Source: Draconibacterium sp.
GTDB taxonomy: Bacteria > Bacteroidota > Bacteroidia > Bacteroidales > Prolixibacteraceae
Direction: 5' to 3'
Assembly (NCBI GenBank): GCA_015493625.1
Contig: WGCT01000525.1
Span: forward strand, 1 to 9,842
DNA length: 9,842 nucleotides
The translations under genes were made by a program, and so were the position numbers. Under the pieces are notes generated by a model, which had not been told where the DNA came from, made no database searches, and worked only from the letters and a program-made list of their open reading frames with translations. This document shows, piece after piece, positions 1 through 7,113 of this stretch (its first letter is position 1; every line of letters starts with the position of its first letter).

Positions 1-948
1 TCCATCTACAGAACCTTTTTCGTAAGCATTTACGATGTCGCGAACCAAACGGTGCCGAACAATATCTTTTTTGTCGAATTTTATTACAGATATCGATTTT
101 ATTTTTCCCAATATCTCGAGCGCGTGAATTAATCCTGAATTTGTTTTACGCGGCAAATCAATTTGTGTAATGTCGCCGGTAACAATAAATTTTGCATTCA
201 GTCCCATTCGTGTTAAAAACATTTTTAACTGATTAACAGTGGTATTTTGAGCTTCGTCGAGAATTACAAAGGCGTTGCTTAATGTGCGGCCGCGCATAAA
301 TGCCAGTGGAGCAATTTGTATGGTTCCGTCTTTCATAAACTCTTCGAGTTTCTTTGCCGGAATCATATCTTGCAAAGCATCGTAAAGCGGCTGTAAATAG
401 GGGTCTATTTTATCTTTTAAGTCGCCTGGAAGAAACCCCAAATTCTCGCCTGCTTCGACTGCCGGGCGGCTTAAAATAATTCGTTTAATTTCTCTGTTTT
501 TTAGCGCTCTTACAGCCAAAGCAATGGCGGTATACGTTTTTCCCGTTCCGGCCGGGCCAATGGCAAAAAGCAGGTCGTTTTTAAAACTTGCTTCGTACAA
601 TTTTCGTTGGTTTGGAGTGCGGGCACGTACCGGTTTCCCATTGTTGCCAAAAACAATAATATCTTTTTCGGCAGAACTGGTTGCTTCCATTTTCGAAATT
701 CCGGCATCCAGAATTTCGTGAATAATTTCATCGGTTAATACGTTAAACTGCGAATAATGGTCGAGAATGCGGGTAAACTTCTTCTCAAAAATATCGAGTT
801 CACTATCTTCTCCCTGAATAAAAAGTGAATTTCCACGAGCCGTAATTTTAATTTTCGGAAAGCGTTTTTTGATAAGATTTATTTTCGAGTTATTTACTCC
901 GAAAAATTCAAGTGGGTCAATTCCGTTTAATAAAATTTGTCTGTCCAA
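1..948 (-). CDS. phoH: PhoH family ATPase (YbeZ/PhoL type), C-terminus cut by window edge
   Basis: This is a cytoplasmic P-loop ATPase of the PhoH/YbeZ family, which is linked to RNA metabolism and ribosome maturation; its exact substrate is not settled. I read 316 residues. An N-terminal RNA-binding-like part (about 1-115, with FFGVNN and ITARGN) precedes the PhoH domain. That domain shows TPNQRKLYEA, Walker A GPAGTGKT at 131-138, RPAVEAGENLGFLPGD at 161-176, Walker B VILDEAQ with D231 and E232, then TGDITQIDLP and a late IVRHRLV arginine motif. All family motifs are present, so probably only the last few residues lie beyond base 1. No ATG exists between the in-frame stop at 958-960 and the first conserved block. 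I place the start at TTG (946-948); ATT at 955-957 is an alternative that gives a family-like MID N-terminus. The gene is divergent from mazG. Family assignment is very secure; the start is not. Confidence 0.95.
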   Translation of the reverse strand, partial: MDRQILLNGIDPLEFFGVNNSKINLIKKRFPKIKITARGNSLFIQGEDSELDIFEKKFTRILDHYSQFNVLTDEIIHEILDAGISKMEATSSAEKDIIVFGNNGKPVRARTPNQRKLYEASFKNDLLFAIGPAGTGKTYTAIALAVRALKNREIKRIILSRPAVEAGENLGFLPGDLKDKIDPYLQPLYDALQDMIPAKKLEEFMKDGTIQIAPLAFMRGRTLSNAFVILDEAQNTTVNQLKMFLTRMGLNAKFIVTGDITQIDLPRKTNSGLIHALEILGKIKSISVIKFDKKDIVRHRLVRDIVNAYEKGSVDG

Positions 949-965
949 ATCAATAATTTAAAGTT

Positions 966-987
966 TTTTGAAAGCGGTTCAAAATTA
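966..987 (-). promoter_or_regulatory. Candidate phoH promoter element overlapping a 7-bp palindrome
   Basis: Read on the minus strand, 987-980 is TAATTTTG, an exact match to the Bacteroidota -7 consensus TAnnTTTG. It would place a transcript start about 25 bases before the chosen phoH start. Overlapping it is a perfect inverted repeat, TTTTGAA (966-972) and TTCAAAA (978-984), around the 5-base centre agcgg. The palindrome could be an operator or a hairpin in the leader. No TTTG -33 element sits at the usual spacing, so the promoter call is tentative. Confidence 0.3.
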
Positions 988-1014
988 CAAAATAATTCGA
1001 ATTTTCGGGCAACA

Positions 1015-1076
1015 TATTTTTGTGGAAAACTTTAATTTCACAAATAAGAATTAGTATCGATGAATAGTTAATTTAG
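1015..1076 (+). promoter_or_regulatory. Candidate -7 elements for mazG
   Basis: Two plus-strand boxes resemble the Bacteroidota -7 element TAnnTTTG. The first, TATTTTTG at 1015-1022, matches exactly. The second, TAATTTAG at 1069-1076, has one mismatch but lies closer to the mazG start at 1105. Neither has a clear TTTG at -33. In AT-rich DNA such boxes arise by chance, so this is only a pointer to where transcription may begin. Confidence 0.22.
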
Positions 1077-1104
1077 CCGTTGGAAATATGAAAATAAAAA
1101 ACCG

Positions 1105-1881
1105 ATGCAAAAAAAATTAGATGCCTTTAAAGAGTTGCTGGTAATAATGGACGAACTGCGCGAGAAATGCCCATGGGATAAAAAGCAAACCATTGAAACG
1201 CTACGGAAACTAACTATTGAAGAGACATACGAGCTGGGCGATGCCATTCTGAAAAACGATTTTGATGAGATAAAAAAAGAGTTGGGCGATTTAATGTTGC
1301 ACGTTGTTTTTTATGCAAAAATAGGTTCTGAAAAAGGGGAGTTCGACATTGCCGATGTTTTAAATGGGATTAATAAAAAACTTGTTTATCGACATCCGCA
1401 CGTTTTTGGCGATGTTGATGTTGATGGCTCTGCCAAAAAAGTTGAAGAGAATTGGGAAGCGCTAAAACTGAAAGAGAAAGGAGGCAACAGGCGAGTGCTC
1501 GAGGGGGTTCCGGTGGCAATGCCGGCACTGGTTAAAGCAACCCGTATTCAGGAGAAAGTAAGTGGGGTCGGGTTCGACTGGGAGTACCGCGAACAGGTTT
1601 GGGATAAAGTGAAAGAGGAGGTAAACGAGTTGGGTGAAGAGATAGAAAAAATGGACAACGATAAAATTGAAGCCGAATTTGGCGATCTCTTTTTTGCGAT
1701 GGTTAATGCAGCGCGGTTGTATGGAGTCGACCCGGAGGCAGCACTCGAGCGTACAAACCTGAAGTTTACAAAACGGTTTAATTACCTTGAAACAGAAACA
1801 CTTCAGAAAGGAAGAAGCCTGCACAATATGTCGCTCGACGAAATGAATGAAATTTGGGAAGAGGCAAAGAAGCAGGATTGA
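1105..1881 (+). CDS. mazG: Nucleoside triphosphate pyrophosphohydrolase MazG
   Basis: MazG hydrolyses NTPs and dNTPs to the monophosphate plus pyrophosphate, cleaning the nucleotide pool and, in E. coli, lowering ppGpp. The 258-residue protein has the usual full length with two tandem MazG domains. The N-terminal one begins after the conserved CPWD (22-25) and carries metal-binding EETYE (39-43) followed by ELGD (59-62). The C-terminal one carries EEVNE (171-175) followed by EFGD (191-194). YRHPHVFGD (95-103) and the NWEALK linker are also typical. The ATG at 1105 puts CPWD at the normal distance from the N-terminus; an ATG at 1088 is in another frame and stops almost at once. No Shine-Dalgarno sequence is visible, as is common in this phylum. 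It stands alone between phoH (divergent) and the polysaccharide genes, and I see no functional tie to the latter. Confidence 0.97.
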   Translation: MQKKLDAFKELLVIMDELREKCPWDKKQTIETLRKLTIEETYELGDAILKNDFDEIKKELGDLMLHVVFYAKIGSEKGEFDIADVLNGINKKLVYRHPHVFGDVDVDGSAKKVEENWEALKLKEKGGNRRVLEGVPVAMPALVKATRIQEKVSGVGFDWEYREQVWDKVKEEVNELGEEIEKMDNDKIEAEFGDLFFAMVNAARLYGVDPEAALERTNLKFTKRFNYLETETLQKGRSLHNMSLDEMNEIWEEAKKQD

Positions 1882-1936
1882 GTATATGTGTTAATTTATT
1901 TACAAGATGCCTTGATAATTTAGTATTAGCACTTTT

Positions 1937-1961
1937 AAGCAAAAACACTAACTTTTTGCTT
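1937..1961 (+). terminator. 9-bp AT-rich hairpin after mazG, possible terminator
   Basis: AAGCAAAAA (1937-1945) and TTTTTGCTT (1953-1961) form a perfect 9-bp stem with a 7-base loop, 55 bases after the mazG stop. The stem has only two G-C pairs and is followed by a mixed T-rich stretch rather than a clean T-run. It is therefore a weak candidate for intrinsic termination between mazG and the epimerase gene, and could instead be a protein-binding palindrome. Confidence 0.35.
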
Positions 1962-1965
1962 TGTG

Positions 1966-1990
1966 TCTTGATTCTAGTATCTTGATTCTA
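1966..1990. repeat. Short tandem repeat, 11-base core at 14-base period
   Basis: The core tcttgattcta occurs at 1966-1976 and again at 1980-1990, separated by gta. The second copy ends 11 bases before the start codon at 2002. Both copies are identical over the core, so the duplication is recent or maintained. Confidence 0.6.
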
Positions 1991-2001
1991 ATTTTATACT
2001 G

Positions 2002-3030
2002 ATGAAAATTTTAATAACAGGAACAGCGGGTTTTATCGGATTTCATCTTGCAAAGGAGCTTTTGCAACAAGATGCAACCGTAGTTGGCATAGATAACATA
2101 AACAATTATTATGATGTAGAATTAAAATATGCCAGGTTAGAGGAAACAGGAATTTGTCGTCGCGCAGAAAAATGGTACAACCCTGTAAAAAGCTCTAAAT
2201 TTGAGAATTATACATTTATAAGAATGAACCTCGAAGACCGGAATGAGCTTGACGAACTTTTCGAAAAAGAGAAATTCGATGTTGTTTGCAATCTTGCAGC
2301 GCAGGCCGGTGTTCGTTACAGCATCGAAAATCCGCACGCATACATTAGCAGCAATATTGTGGGGTTTATGAATATTCTGGAAGCGTGCCGGAATTTCAAT
2401 GTTAAACATCTTGTATATGCCAGTTCGTCGAGTGTTTACGGCAATAGTAAAAAAATGCCACTTTCGGTTACCGACACGGTTGATAATCCGGTAAGTTTGT
2501 ACGCAGCCACAAAAAAGAGTAACGAATTGATGGCACACACATACAGTTCTCTTTATAAACTGCCCACAACGGGGCTTCGCTTTTTTACCGTTTATGGTCC
2601 GTGGGGCCGCCCCGATATGGCACCAATTCTTTTTGCCGATGCAATAACAAATAATAAACCGATAAAAGTATTTAATAATGGCGATTTACAACGCGACTTT
2701 ACTTACATCGACGACATTGTAACCGGTTTGGTTAAAATAATTACAACAAAAGCAAATACGGAAGAGAGCGAACAAAAAATTCCTTATTCTATTCATAACA
2801 TTGGAAATGGCAATCCGGTAAAGTTGATGGAATTTATTGAAACAATTGAAAATGCGTTGGGTAAAAAAGCTACAAAGCAACTGCTTCCTATGCAACCCGG
2901 CGATGTATATAAAACGTTTGCCGATGTTGTTTCGTTAAAAGAGAAATACAACTATTCGCCAAATACTCCCTTAAAAAAAGGAGTTGAGAGTTTTATTAAA
3001 TGGTATAAAAGTTATACTCAATCCATTTAA
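2002..3030 (+). CDS. UDP-glucuronate 4-epimerase-like NAD-dependent sugar epimerase
   Basis: This is an extended short-chain dehydrogenase/reductase that probably inverts C4 of UDP-glucuronate to give UDP-galacturonate in the cytoplasm (CapI/LspL/Gla group). The 342-residue length fits the family. Visible features are the NAD-binding GTAGFIG (7-13), DNINNYYDVELK (31-42), the LAAQAGVRYS block (98-107), the catalytic serine region SSSSVYG (141-147), and Y167 with K171 of the YxxxK pair. VYGPWGRPDMA (198-208), RDFTYIDDIV (231-240) and QPGDVYKTFAD (298-308) follow. YGPWGRPDMA is characteristic of the glucuronate rather than the glucose (GalE) epimerases. It lies 131 bases before the export gene on the same strand and probably belongs to the polysaccharide locus. 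A UDP-GlcNAcA 4-epimerase role is possible given the WbpA-like enzyme nearby. The epimerase family is secure; the exact substrate is inferred. Confidence 0.88.
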   Translation: MKILITGTAGFIGFHLAKELLQQDATVVGIDNINNYYDVELKYARLEETGICRRAEKWYNPVKSSKFENYTFIRMNLEDRNELDELFEKEKFDVVCNLAAQAGVRYSIENPHAYISSNIVGFMNILEACRNFNVKHLVYASSSSVYGNSKKMPLSVTDTVDNPVSLYAATKKSNELMAHTYSSLYKLPTTGLRFFTVYGPWGRPDMAPILFADAITNNKPIKVFNNGDLQRDFTYIDDIVTGLVKIITTKANTEESEQKIPYSIHNIGNGNPVKLMEFIETIENALGKKATKQLLPMQPGDVYKTFADVVSLKEKYNYSPNTPLKKGVESFIKWYKSYTQSI

Positions 3031-3032
3031 CG

Positions 3033-3079
3033 ACTCAATCCCCGATGTACATTGGGACGAAAAACTATGTGGTTTGAGT
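3033..3079 (+). other. Nested inverted repeats after the epimerase gene
   Basis: ACTCAA (3033-3038) pairs with TTGAGT (3074-3079). Inside it, 3039-3057 is a near-palindrome in which TCCC and GGGA flank ATGTACAT, with one bulged C and one G-T pair. The transcript could fold into a hairpin within a larger stem right after the stop codon. There is no T-run, so it is not a textbook terminator; a degenerate dispersed palindromic repeat is another possibility. Confidence 0.35.
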
Positions 3080-3130
3080 AAGTATTTCCGGCGTCAAAGA
3101 ATATTCGGCTGCCAATTTCCATAAATTATT

Positions 3131-3138
3131 TATCTTTA
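3131..3138 (+). promoter_or_regulatory. Candidate -7 box for the export operon
   Basis: TATCTTTA differs from the Bacteroidota -7 consensus TAnnTTTG only in the last base and lies 23 bases before the start codon at 3162, a typical distance in this phylum. No good TTTG lies at the -33 position. If real, it would drive wza, wzz and perhaps the sugar genes downstream, separately from the epimerase gene. Confidence 0.3.
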
Positions 3139-3161
3139 CCGCTAAAATTAAATCCACTGAT

Positions 3162-5807
3162 ATGCGATTCAAAATTAAATCTCTTTTTCTATTAAGTTTT
3201 GTTCTTCTGTTTTATACTCAGTCAATGGCGCAAGACATAAAAAGTGTTGATGTAAAAACAGTGCCAAAATCGGAAATAAAAAGGGCGCAGCAAGCCATGA
3301 AAGATGCCGGACTTTCTACGCAGGATGCCGCCAATTTGGCTCGCCAGAAAGGTGCTACCGAGCAACAAATCAGAGATTTTGAGAGCAGGATAAACGAAAC
3401 GGGTACTAATTCTACACAAGACACTGCAACGACACCCAGTAGCAACAAAGTTACCACCGACCCGGTTGAGGAAGCAGTGAACCAGTTAGGCCAATTGCCG
3501 GAAGAAGAGAAGCAACCCGAGCAGGAAAAGTCGACTCGCAAAGGTTCGGTAAATGCAACAGGACGAGTTTTTGGAGCGTATCTTTTTAACAGTAAAAACC
3601 TCACTTTCGACCCCTCATTAAATATTCAAACTCCAAAAAATTACGAAATTAGTATAGGCGACCAGATTTTAATTAATATTTGGGGGAATTCGCAAAACAA
3701 TTATCAGTTAACAGTAAATAAAAACGGCCAAATAATGATTCCCGATGTGGGGCCGCTTTACGTTGCCGGACTTACATTCGACGATGCGGAGATAAAAATA
3801 AAACAACGTCTTTCTGATATTTATTCCGACTTGAATTCCGATAATCCTGAGACCTTTGCGCAGGTAAATATGGGGCAGCTTCGTTCTATTCAGGTAAATC
3901 TGGTTGGCGAGGTTTCAACTCCGGGAACATACACGCTTCCGGTTACAGCTTCTGTGTTTAATGCGCTTTACCTGTCGGGCGGGCCCAACCGCATTGGCTC
4001 ATTCAGAAATATTAAAATTATTCGCGATAAAACGGTTTATAAAATTATCGATGTTTACAAGTTTCTTGTCGATGCCGACCCGTCGGATAATATTTTACTA
4101 AAAAATAACGATATCATTTTTATTCCTCCTGTGGAAAAAAGAGTTGAGGTAAATGGCGAATTTAAACGCAACGGTTTGTTCGAGGTTAAAAAGGATGAAA
4201 CATTAAAGGAGCTCATCCGTTTTGCCGGAGGATTTACGGTAAACTCGTACCTTTCGAAACTTCAGATTTACAGAAAAACTCAGGAAGGAAATAAAATTAT
4301 TGACGTACCAATTTCCGAAGCTGCAAAAACGCGTTTAAAAAATGGCGATGAAGTGAGAAATGGGCCAATTATCGATCTTTTTGAAAACAGGGTAACCATT
4401 TCGGGAGCAGTTACTCGTCCGGGCGAATTTGAATGGACAGAAAATATGATGCTTTCCGACCTTATTGAAAAAGCCGATAGTGTTACACCCGATGCTTATT
4501 TGAAAGGCGGTCATATTATTCGGTACAACCCCGACTTAACCCAAAAACTGGTCACTTTTAATTTGGGCGATGTATTAAACGGAATTAAAGATTATCCGTT
4601 ATTTCCGGAAGATATTGTAAATATAAAATCGAATTTCGAGATGATTGAAAACAATATTTTCTCGGTTGTTGGCGATGTGATAAAACCGGGAACATTTCCG
4701 TTTATGGACAGCGTAACCGTAAGAGATGCCATTTATCTTGCCAACGGGTTGCGCGAAGGTGCGCTCGATTTTGGCGATGTAATTCGCACCAATCCCGACA
4801 AAACAACAACGTTTATTGGTTTTAATGTTAGCGATGTTTTAAGTGGTGAAGGTAATTTCCTTTTAAAAAAGGAGGATATTGTTACTATTAAATCGCGTAA
4901 ACAGATAAAAGAGATGCCTTTTATTACTGTTGCCGGCGAAGTAAACAAACCTTCAAAATTTAACTTTATGAAGAATATGACACTTCGCGATGCCCTTTAT
5001 TTGGCCAACGGATTTACCGAAGGTGCCGACAGCAGTTATATTCAAATTGCACGCCGGTTAAGCTACCGGGAAGAGGCACAACTTACCGACACGCTGGTGC
5101 ATCTTTTTACAACCGGAACTACACGGAATTTACAAAATGCAGAACCCGATTTTGTTTTGCAACCTTACGACCAAATTTATGTGCGGCGCGCTCCCGGCTA
5201 CCGGCAACAAGGCTCTGCACTTATTTCGGGCGAAGTAAAATATGCCGGAATGTTTGCTATTAGCAAAAAAGGACAGCGAATTTCTGACCTTATAAATATG
5301 GCAGGTGGTGTAACACCACAAGCTTTTTTAGAAGGTGCAACACTTTACCGTACAACCAAAGAACTCGGATACGAACAAATTGCAATCGACTTGCCTGAAA
5401 TAGTAAAACATCCGGGTGGGCAAAACGATCTCTTTTTAGCCAATGGCGACCGGATAAATATTCCGGAGTTTATGCAAACAATTAAAATTACGGGAAACGT
5501 ACAAAACCCGTTTTCAATTACATACGAAAAGGGAAAGAATGCAAAATATTACATCAATCGGTGTGGTGGTTTTATGCACGATGCCCATAAAAAGAAAATG
5601 TATGTGAAATATGCCAATGGAACCACAGCGGTACGAAAAGGTTTTATATTTAAAGGTTACCCGGCAGTTCATCCCGGCAGCCAGATTGTTGTTCCCAAAA
5701 AACCGGAAAAGAAAAGCGGAGATGCCGGGAAATGGCTTGCCTTTGCAAGTATTCTTGCATCAATAGCCGTGTCAGTTGCAACTGTTGCCAACCTTACTAA
5801 AAAATAG
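3162..5807 (+). CDS. wza: Wza-like polysaccharide export protein with about seven SLBB units
   Basis: This is probably the outer-membrane/periplasmic channel through which the polysaccharide leaves the cell. The 881-residue protein begins with a basic, hydrophobic signal peptide (about 1-23, ending SMA before Q24) and has no lipobox cysteine, unlike E. coli Wza. A helical, then Gln/Glu/Thr-rich low-complexity stretch (about 35-130) precedes the polysaccharide-export domain (about 158-240, with YEISIGDQILINIWG). Then come repeated SLBB beta-grasp units, each opening with a GxV..PG-like turn at G249, G332, G415, G504, G592, G690 and G778. A hydrophobic helix at about 857-877 ends in NLTKK and resembles the C-terminal segment that forms the outer-membrane helical barrel in Wza. 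E. coli Wza is less than half this length; the extra SLBB units account for the difference. The wzz-like gene starts 18 bases after the stop, so the two are surely co-transcribed. Family is secure; membrane topology is inferred. Confidence 0.93.
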   Translation: MRFKIKSLFLLSFVLLFYTQSMAQDIKSVDVKTVPKSEIKRAQQAMKDAGLSTQDAANLARQKGATEQQIRDFESRINETGTNSTQDTATTPSSNKVTTDPVEEAVNQLGQLPEEEKQPEQEKSTRKGSVNATGRVFGAYLFNSKNLTFDPSLNIQTPKNYEISIGDQILINIWGNSQNNYQLTVNKNGQIMIPDVGPLYVAGLTFDDAEIKIKQRLSDIYSDLNSDNPETFAQVNMGQLRSIQVNLVGEVSTPGTYTLPVTASVFNALYLSGGPNRIGSFRNIKIIRDKTVYKIIDVYKFLVDADPSDNILLKNNDIIFIPPVEKRVEVNGEFKRNGLFEVKKDETLKELIRFAGGFTVNSYLSKLQIYRKTQEGNKIIDVPISEAAKTRLKNGDEVRNGPIIDLFENRVTISGAVTRPGEFEWTENMMLSDLIEKADSVTPDAYLKGGHIIRYNPDLTQKLVTFNLGDVLNGIKDYPLFPEDIVNIKSNFEMIENNIFSVVGDVIKPGTFPFMDSVTVRDAIYLANGLREGALDFGDVIRTNPDKTTTFIGFNVSDVLSGEGNFLLKKEDIVTIKSRKQIKEMPFITVAGEVNKPSKFNFMKNMTLRDALYLANGFTEGADSSYIQIARRLSYREEAQLTDTLVHLFTTGTTRNLQNAEPDFVLQPYDQIYVRRAPGYRQQGSALISGEVKYAGMFAISKKGQRISDLINMAGGVTPQAFLEGATLYRTTKELGYEQIAIDLPEIVKHPGGQNDLFLANGDRINIPEFMQTIKITGNVQNPFSITYEKGKNAKYYINRCGGFMHDAHKKKMYVKYANGTTAVRKGFIFKGYPAVHPGSQIVVPKKPEKKSGDAGKWLAFASILASIAVSVATVANLTKK
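4650..5045 (+). repeat. Internal tandem duplication within wza (SLBB units 4 and 5)
   Basis: Residues about 497-584 and 585-628 onward align at a constant offset of 88 residues. VRDAIYLANGLREGA (520-534) matches LRDALYLANGFTEGA (608-622). GDVIKPGTF matches GEVNKPSKF, and NVSDVL (555) mirrors NLGDVL (467) one unit earlier, each followed by EDIV.IKS. The similarity is visible in the DNA, for example gatgcc..ttat.t.gccaacgg in both copies, and is higher than between other units. This suggests a later duplication. Boundaries are approximate. Confidence 0.6.
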
Positions 5808-5825
5808 ACGCATAAAAAAGAAAAA

Positions 5826-7007
5826 ATGACAGACGATACTTTGACCAATCAGCAAGTCAATCATCAGGCAGATGAAGATGAGATTGATATCCTTGCCCTT
5901 GTAAAAACCGTTTGGAACGGACGTAGATTTATTATTAAGTCGGTTATTGTGAGCAGTATTATTGGTGTTATAATTGCCCTTACTGCAACGCCACAATATA
6001 CAGCATCGTCAACTATGGTGCCTCAGGTTTCAAATGGGTCATCGAAACTGGGAGGCCTCTCATCGCTGGCTGCTATGGCCGGTTTTAATATCGACCTGAA
6101 TAAGGGAGGAAGTGCCGAACTGTCGCCATATATCTATCCTCAAATTGTAAAAAGTGTACCTTTTCAGTTAGAATTAATGAATACGCCGTTTACCTTCTCC
6201 GATGTCGACCACCCGGTTTCAATTTACGATTATTATATGCAGTACCGCGATACCGGATTCTTTTATCAACTAAAAAAATATACACTTGGTTTACCGGGGG
6301 TTATTTTAAAAGCATTAAAACCGGCACCCAAAGAGATTCGGATTGTAACAAACGACTCGCTAAGAAACAAGCCGATTTACTTAACGAAAGAACAGGAAGA
6401 TATTCGTACAATTATCGATGATAATATTTCGTTGGAAACAAACGATAAAGACGGTTACGTTACGTTAACCTCTTCGGCCATTGAGGCATTGCTTGCTGCC
6501 GAAGTAGCAACACGCGCTCAGGAGTTGCTGCAAAAATACATTACAGAGTTTAAAACCGAGAAATCGGCAGCACAACTGAGATTTATTACCGAACGTTTCG
6601 AAGAGACAAAAAAGAAATTCGAGGAAGCACAAAACGCATTAGCCGATTTTCGCGACCGCAACAAAAATGTAACTTCGGCACGTGCACGCACACAAGAAGA
6701 ACGTTTACAAAGCGAGTATCAACTTGCATTCGATGTTTATTCGAACGTAGCTCAACAGATGGAACAGGCGCGTATTACGGTGAAAGAAGAAACACCGGTA
6801 TTTTCGGTAATTAAGCCCGTAACCATTCCTTTAGAACGCTCGAAACCAAAACGAAAGATGATTCTTTTAATCTGGATTTTCCTCGGAGGAGTATTTGGTA
6901 TTGGATGGATTTTTGGTAAACAGTTTCTCGAAACAATGAAAGAGAAATGGAATGAAGAGCCGGAGCCCACTTCACAACCGGAAAATTCAGAGGAAAACAA
7001 CTCATAA
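5826..7007 (+). CDS. wzz: Wzz-like chain length determinant / polysaccharide co-polymerase, no kinase domain
   Basis: This inner-membrane protein of the Wzz/PCP family sets polysaccharide chain length and partners the Wza-like channel. The 393 residues contain a short acidic cytoplasmic N-terminus, DILALVKTVWNGRRFI, and a first membrane helix at about 35-54. A periplasmic region follows, with QYTASSTMVPQ (57-67), a Gly/Ser/Ala-rich segment (70-98) and a long charged coiled coil (about 240-325). A proline motif PVTIPLERSKPKRK (331-344) runs into the second membrane helix (about 345-365). The tail after it is only about 28 residues, acidic and Pro/Glu-rich. There is no Walker A or tyrosine-rich tail, so this is not a Wzc-type bacterial tyrosine kinase fusion; if a kinase is used it must be encoded elsewhere. 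The gene follows wza by 18 bases, and 106 bases separate it from wbpA. Family assignment is strong; the Wzz versus Wzc-N-domain role is inferred. Confidence 0.9.
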   Translation: MTDDTLTNQQVNHQADEDEIDILALVKTVWNGRRFIIKSVIVSSIIGVIIALTATPQYTASSTMVPQVSNGSSKLGGLSSLAAMAGFNIDLNKGGSAELSPYIYPQIVKSVPFQLELMNTPFTFSDVDHPVSIYDYYMQYRDTGFFYQLKKYTLGLPGVILKALKPAPKEIRIVTNDSLRNKPIYLTKEQEDIRTIIDDNISLETNDKDGYVTLTSSAIEALLAAEVATRAQELLQKYITEFKTEKSAAQLRFITERFEETKKKFEEAQNALADFRDRNKNVTSARARTQEERLQSEYQLAFDVYSNVAQQMEQARITVKEETPVFSVIKPVTIPLERSKPKRKMILLIWIFLGGVFGIGWIFGKQFLETMKEKWNEEPEPTSQPENSEENNS

Positions 7008-7113
7008 AAAGAACTTCTATTGTCAGGTTAATAACTTACAACCTTCACAAGAAGAATTATAATACAGAAGCATAGAACATTATGAATTTAAAACATCAGG
7101 TAAAAAAATAAGA

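Noticed and set aside
1088..1120. Upstream ATG near the mazG start
   Set aside because: It is in a different frame and reaches a stop after about ten codons; the ATG at 1105 gives the full MazG N-terminus.
2137..2538. Minus-strand open frame of 133 codons opposite the epimerase gene
   Set aside because: It is an antisense shadow of a certain gene, with a low-complexity Cys/Phe-rich translation and no domain.
3218..3604. Minus-strand open frame of 128 codons with hydrophobic stretches opposite the start of wza
   Set aside because: The apparent membrane segments come from the reverse complement of the Gln/Ala/Thr-rich wza N-terminus, and no promoter or family match is visible.
7082..7111. Nine-codon frame starting ATG and ending TAA just before wbpA
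   Set aside because: It could be a leader peptide, but it shows no regulatory codon run, hairpin or Shine-Dalgarno sequence, and an AT-rich gap gives such frames by chance.
7008..7113. Gap between wzz and wbpA as a promoter or regulatory region
   Set aside because: I found no TAnnTTTG or -33 TTTG element and only a 5-bp AGGTT/AACCT inverted repeat; nothing here goes beyond ordinary AT-rich spacer.
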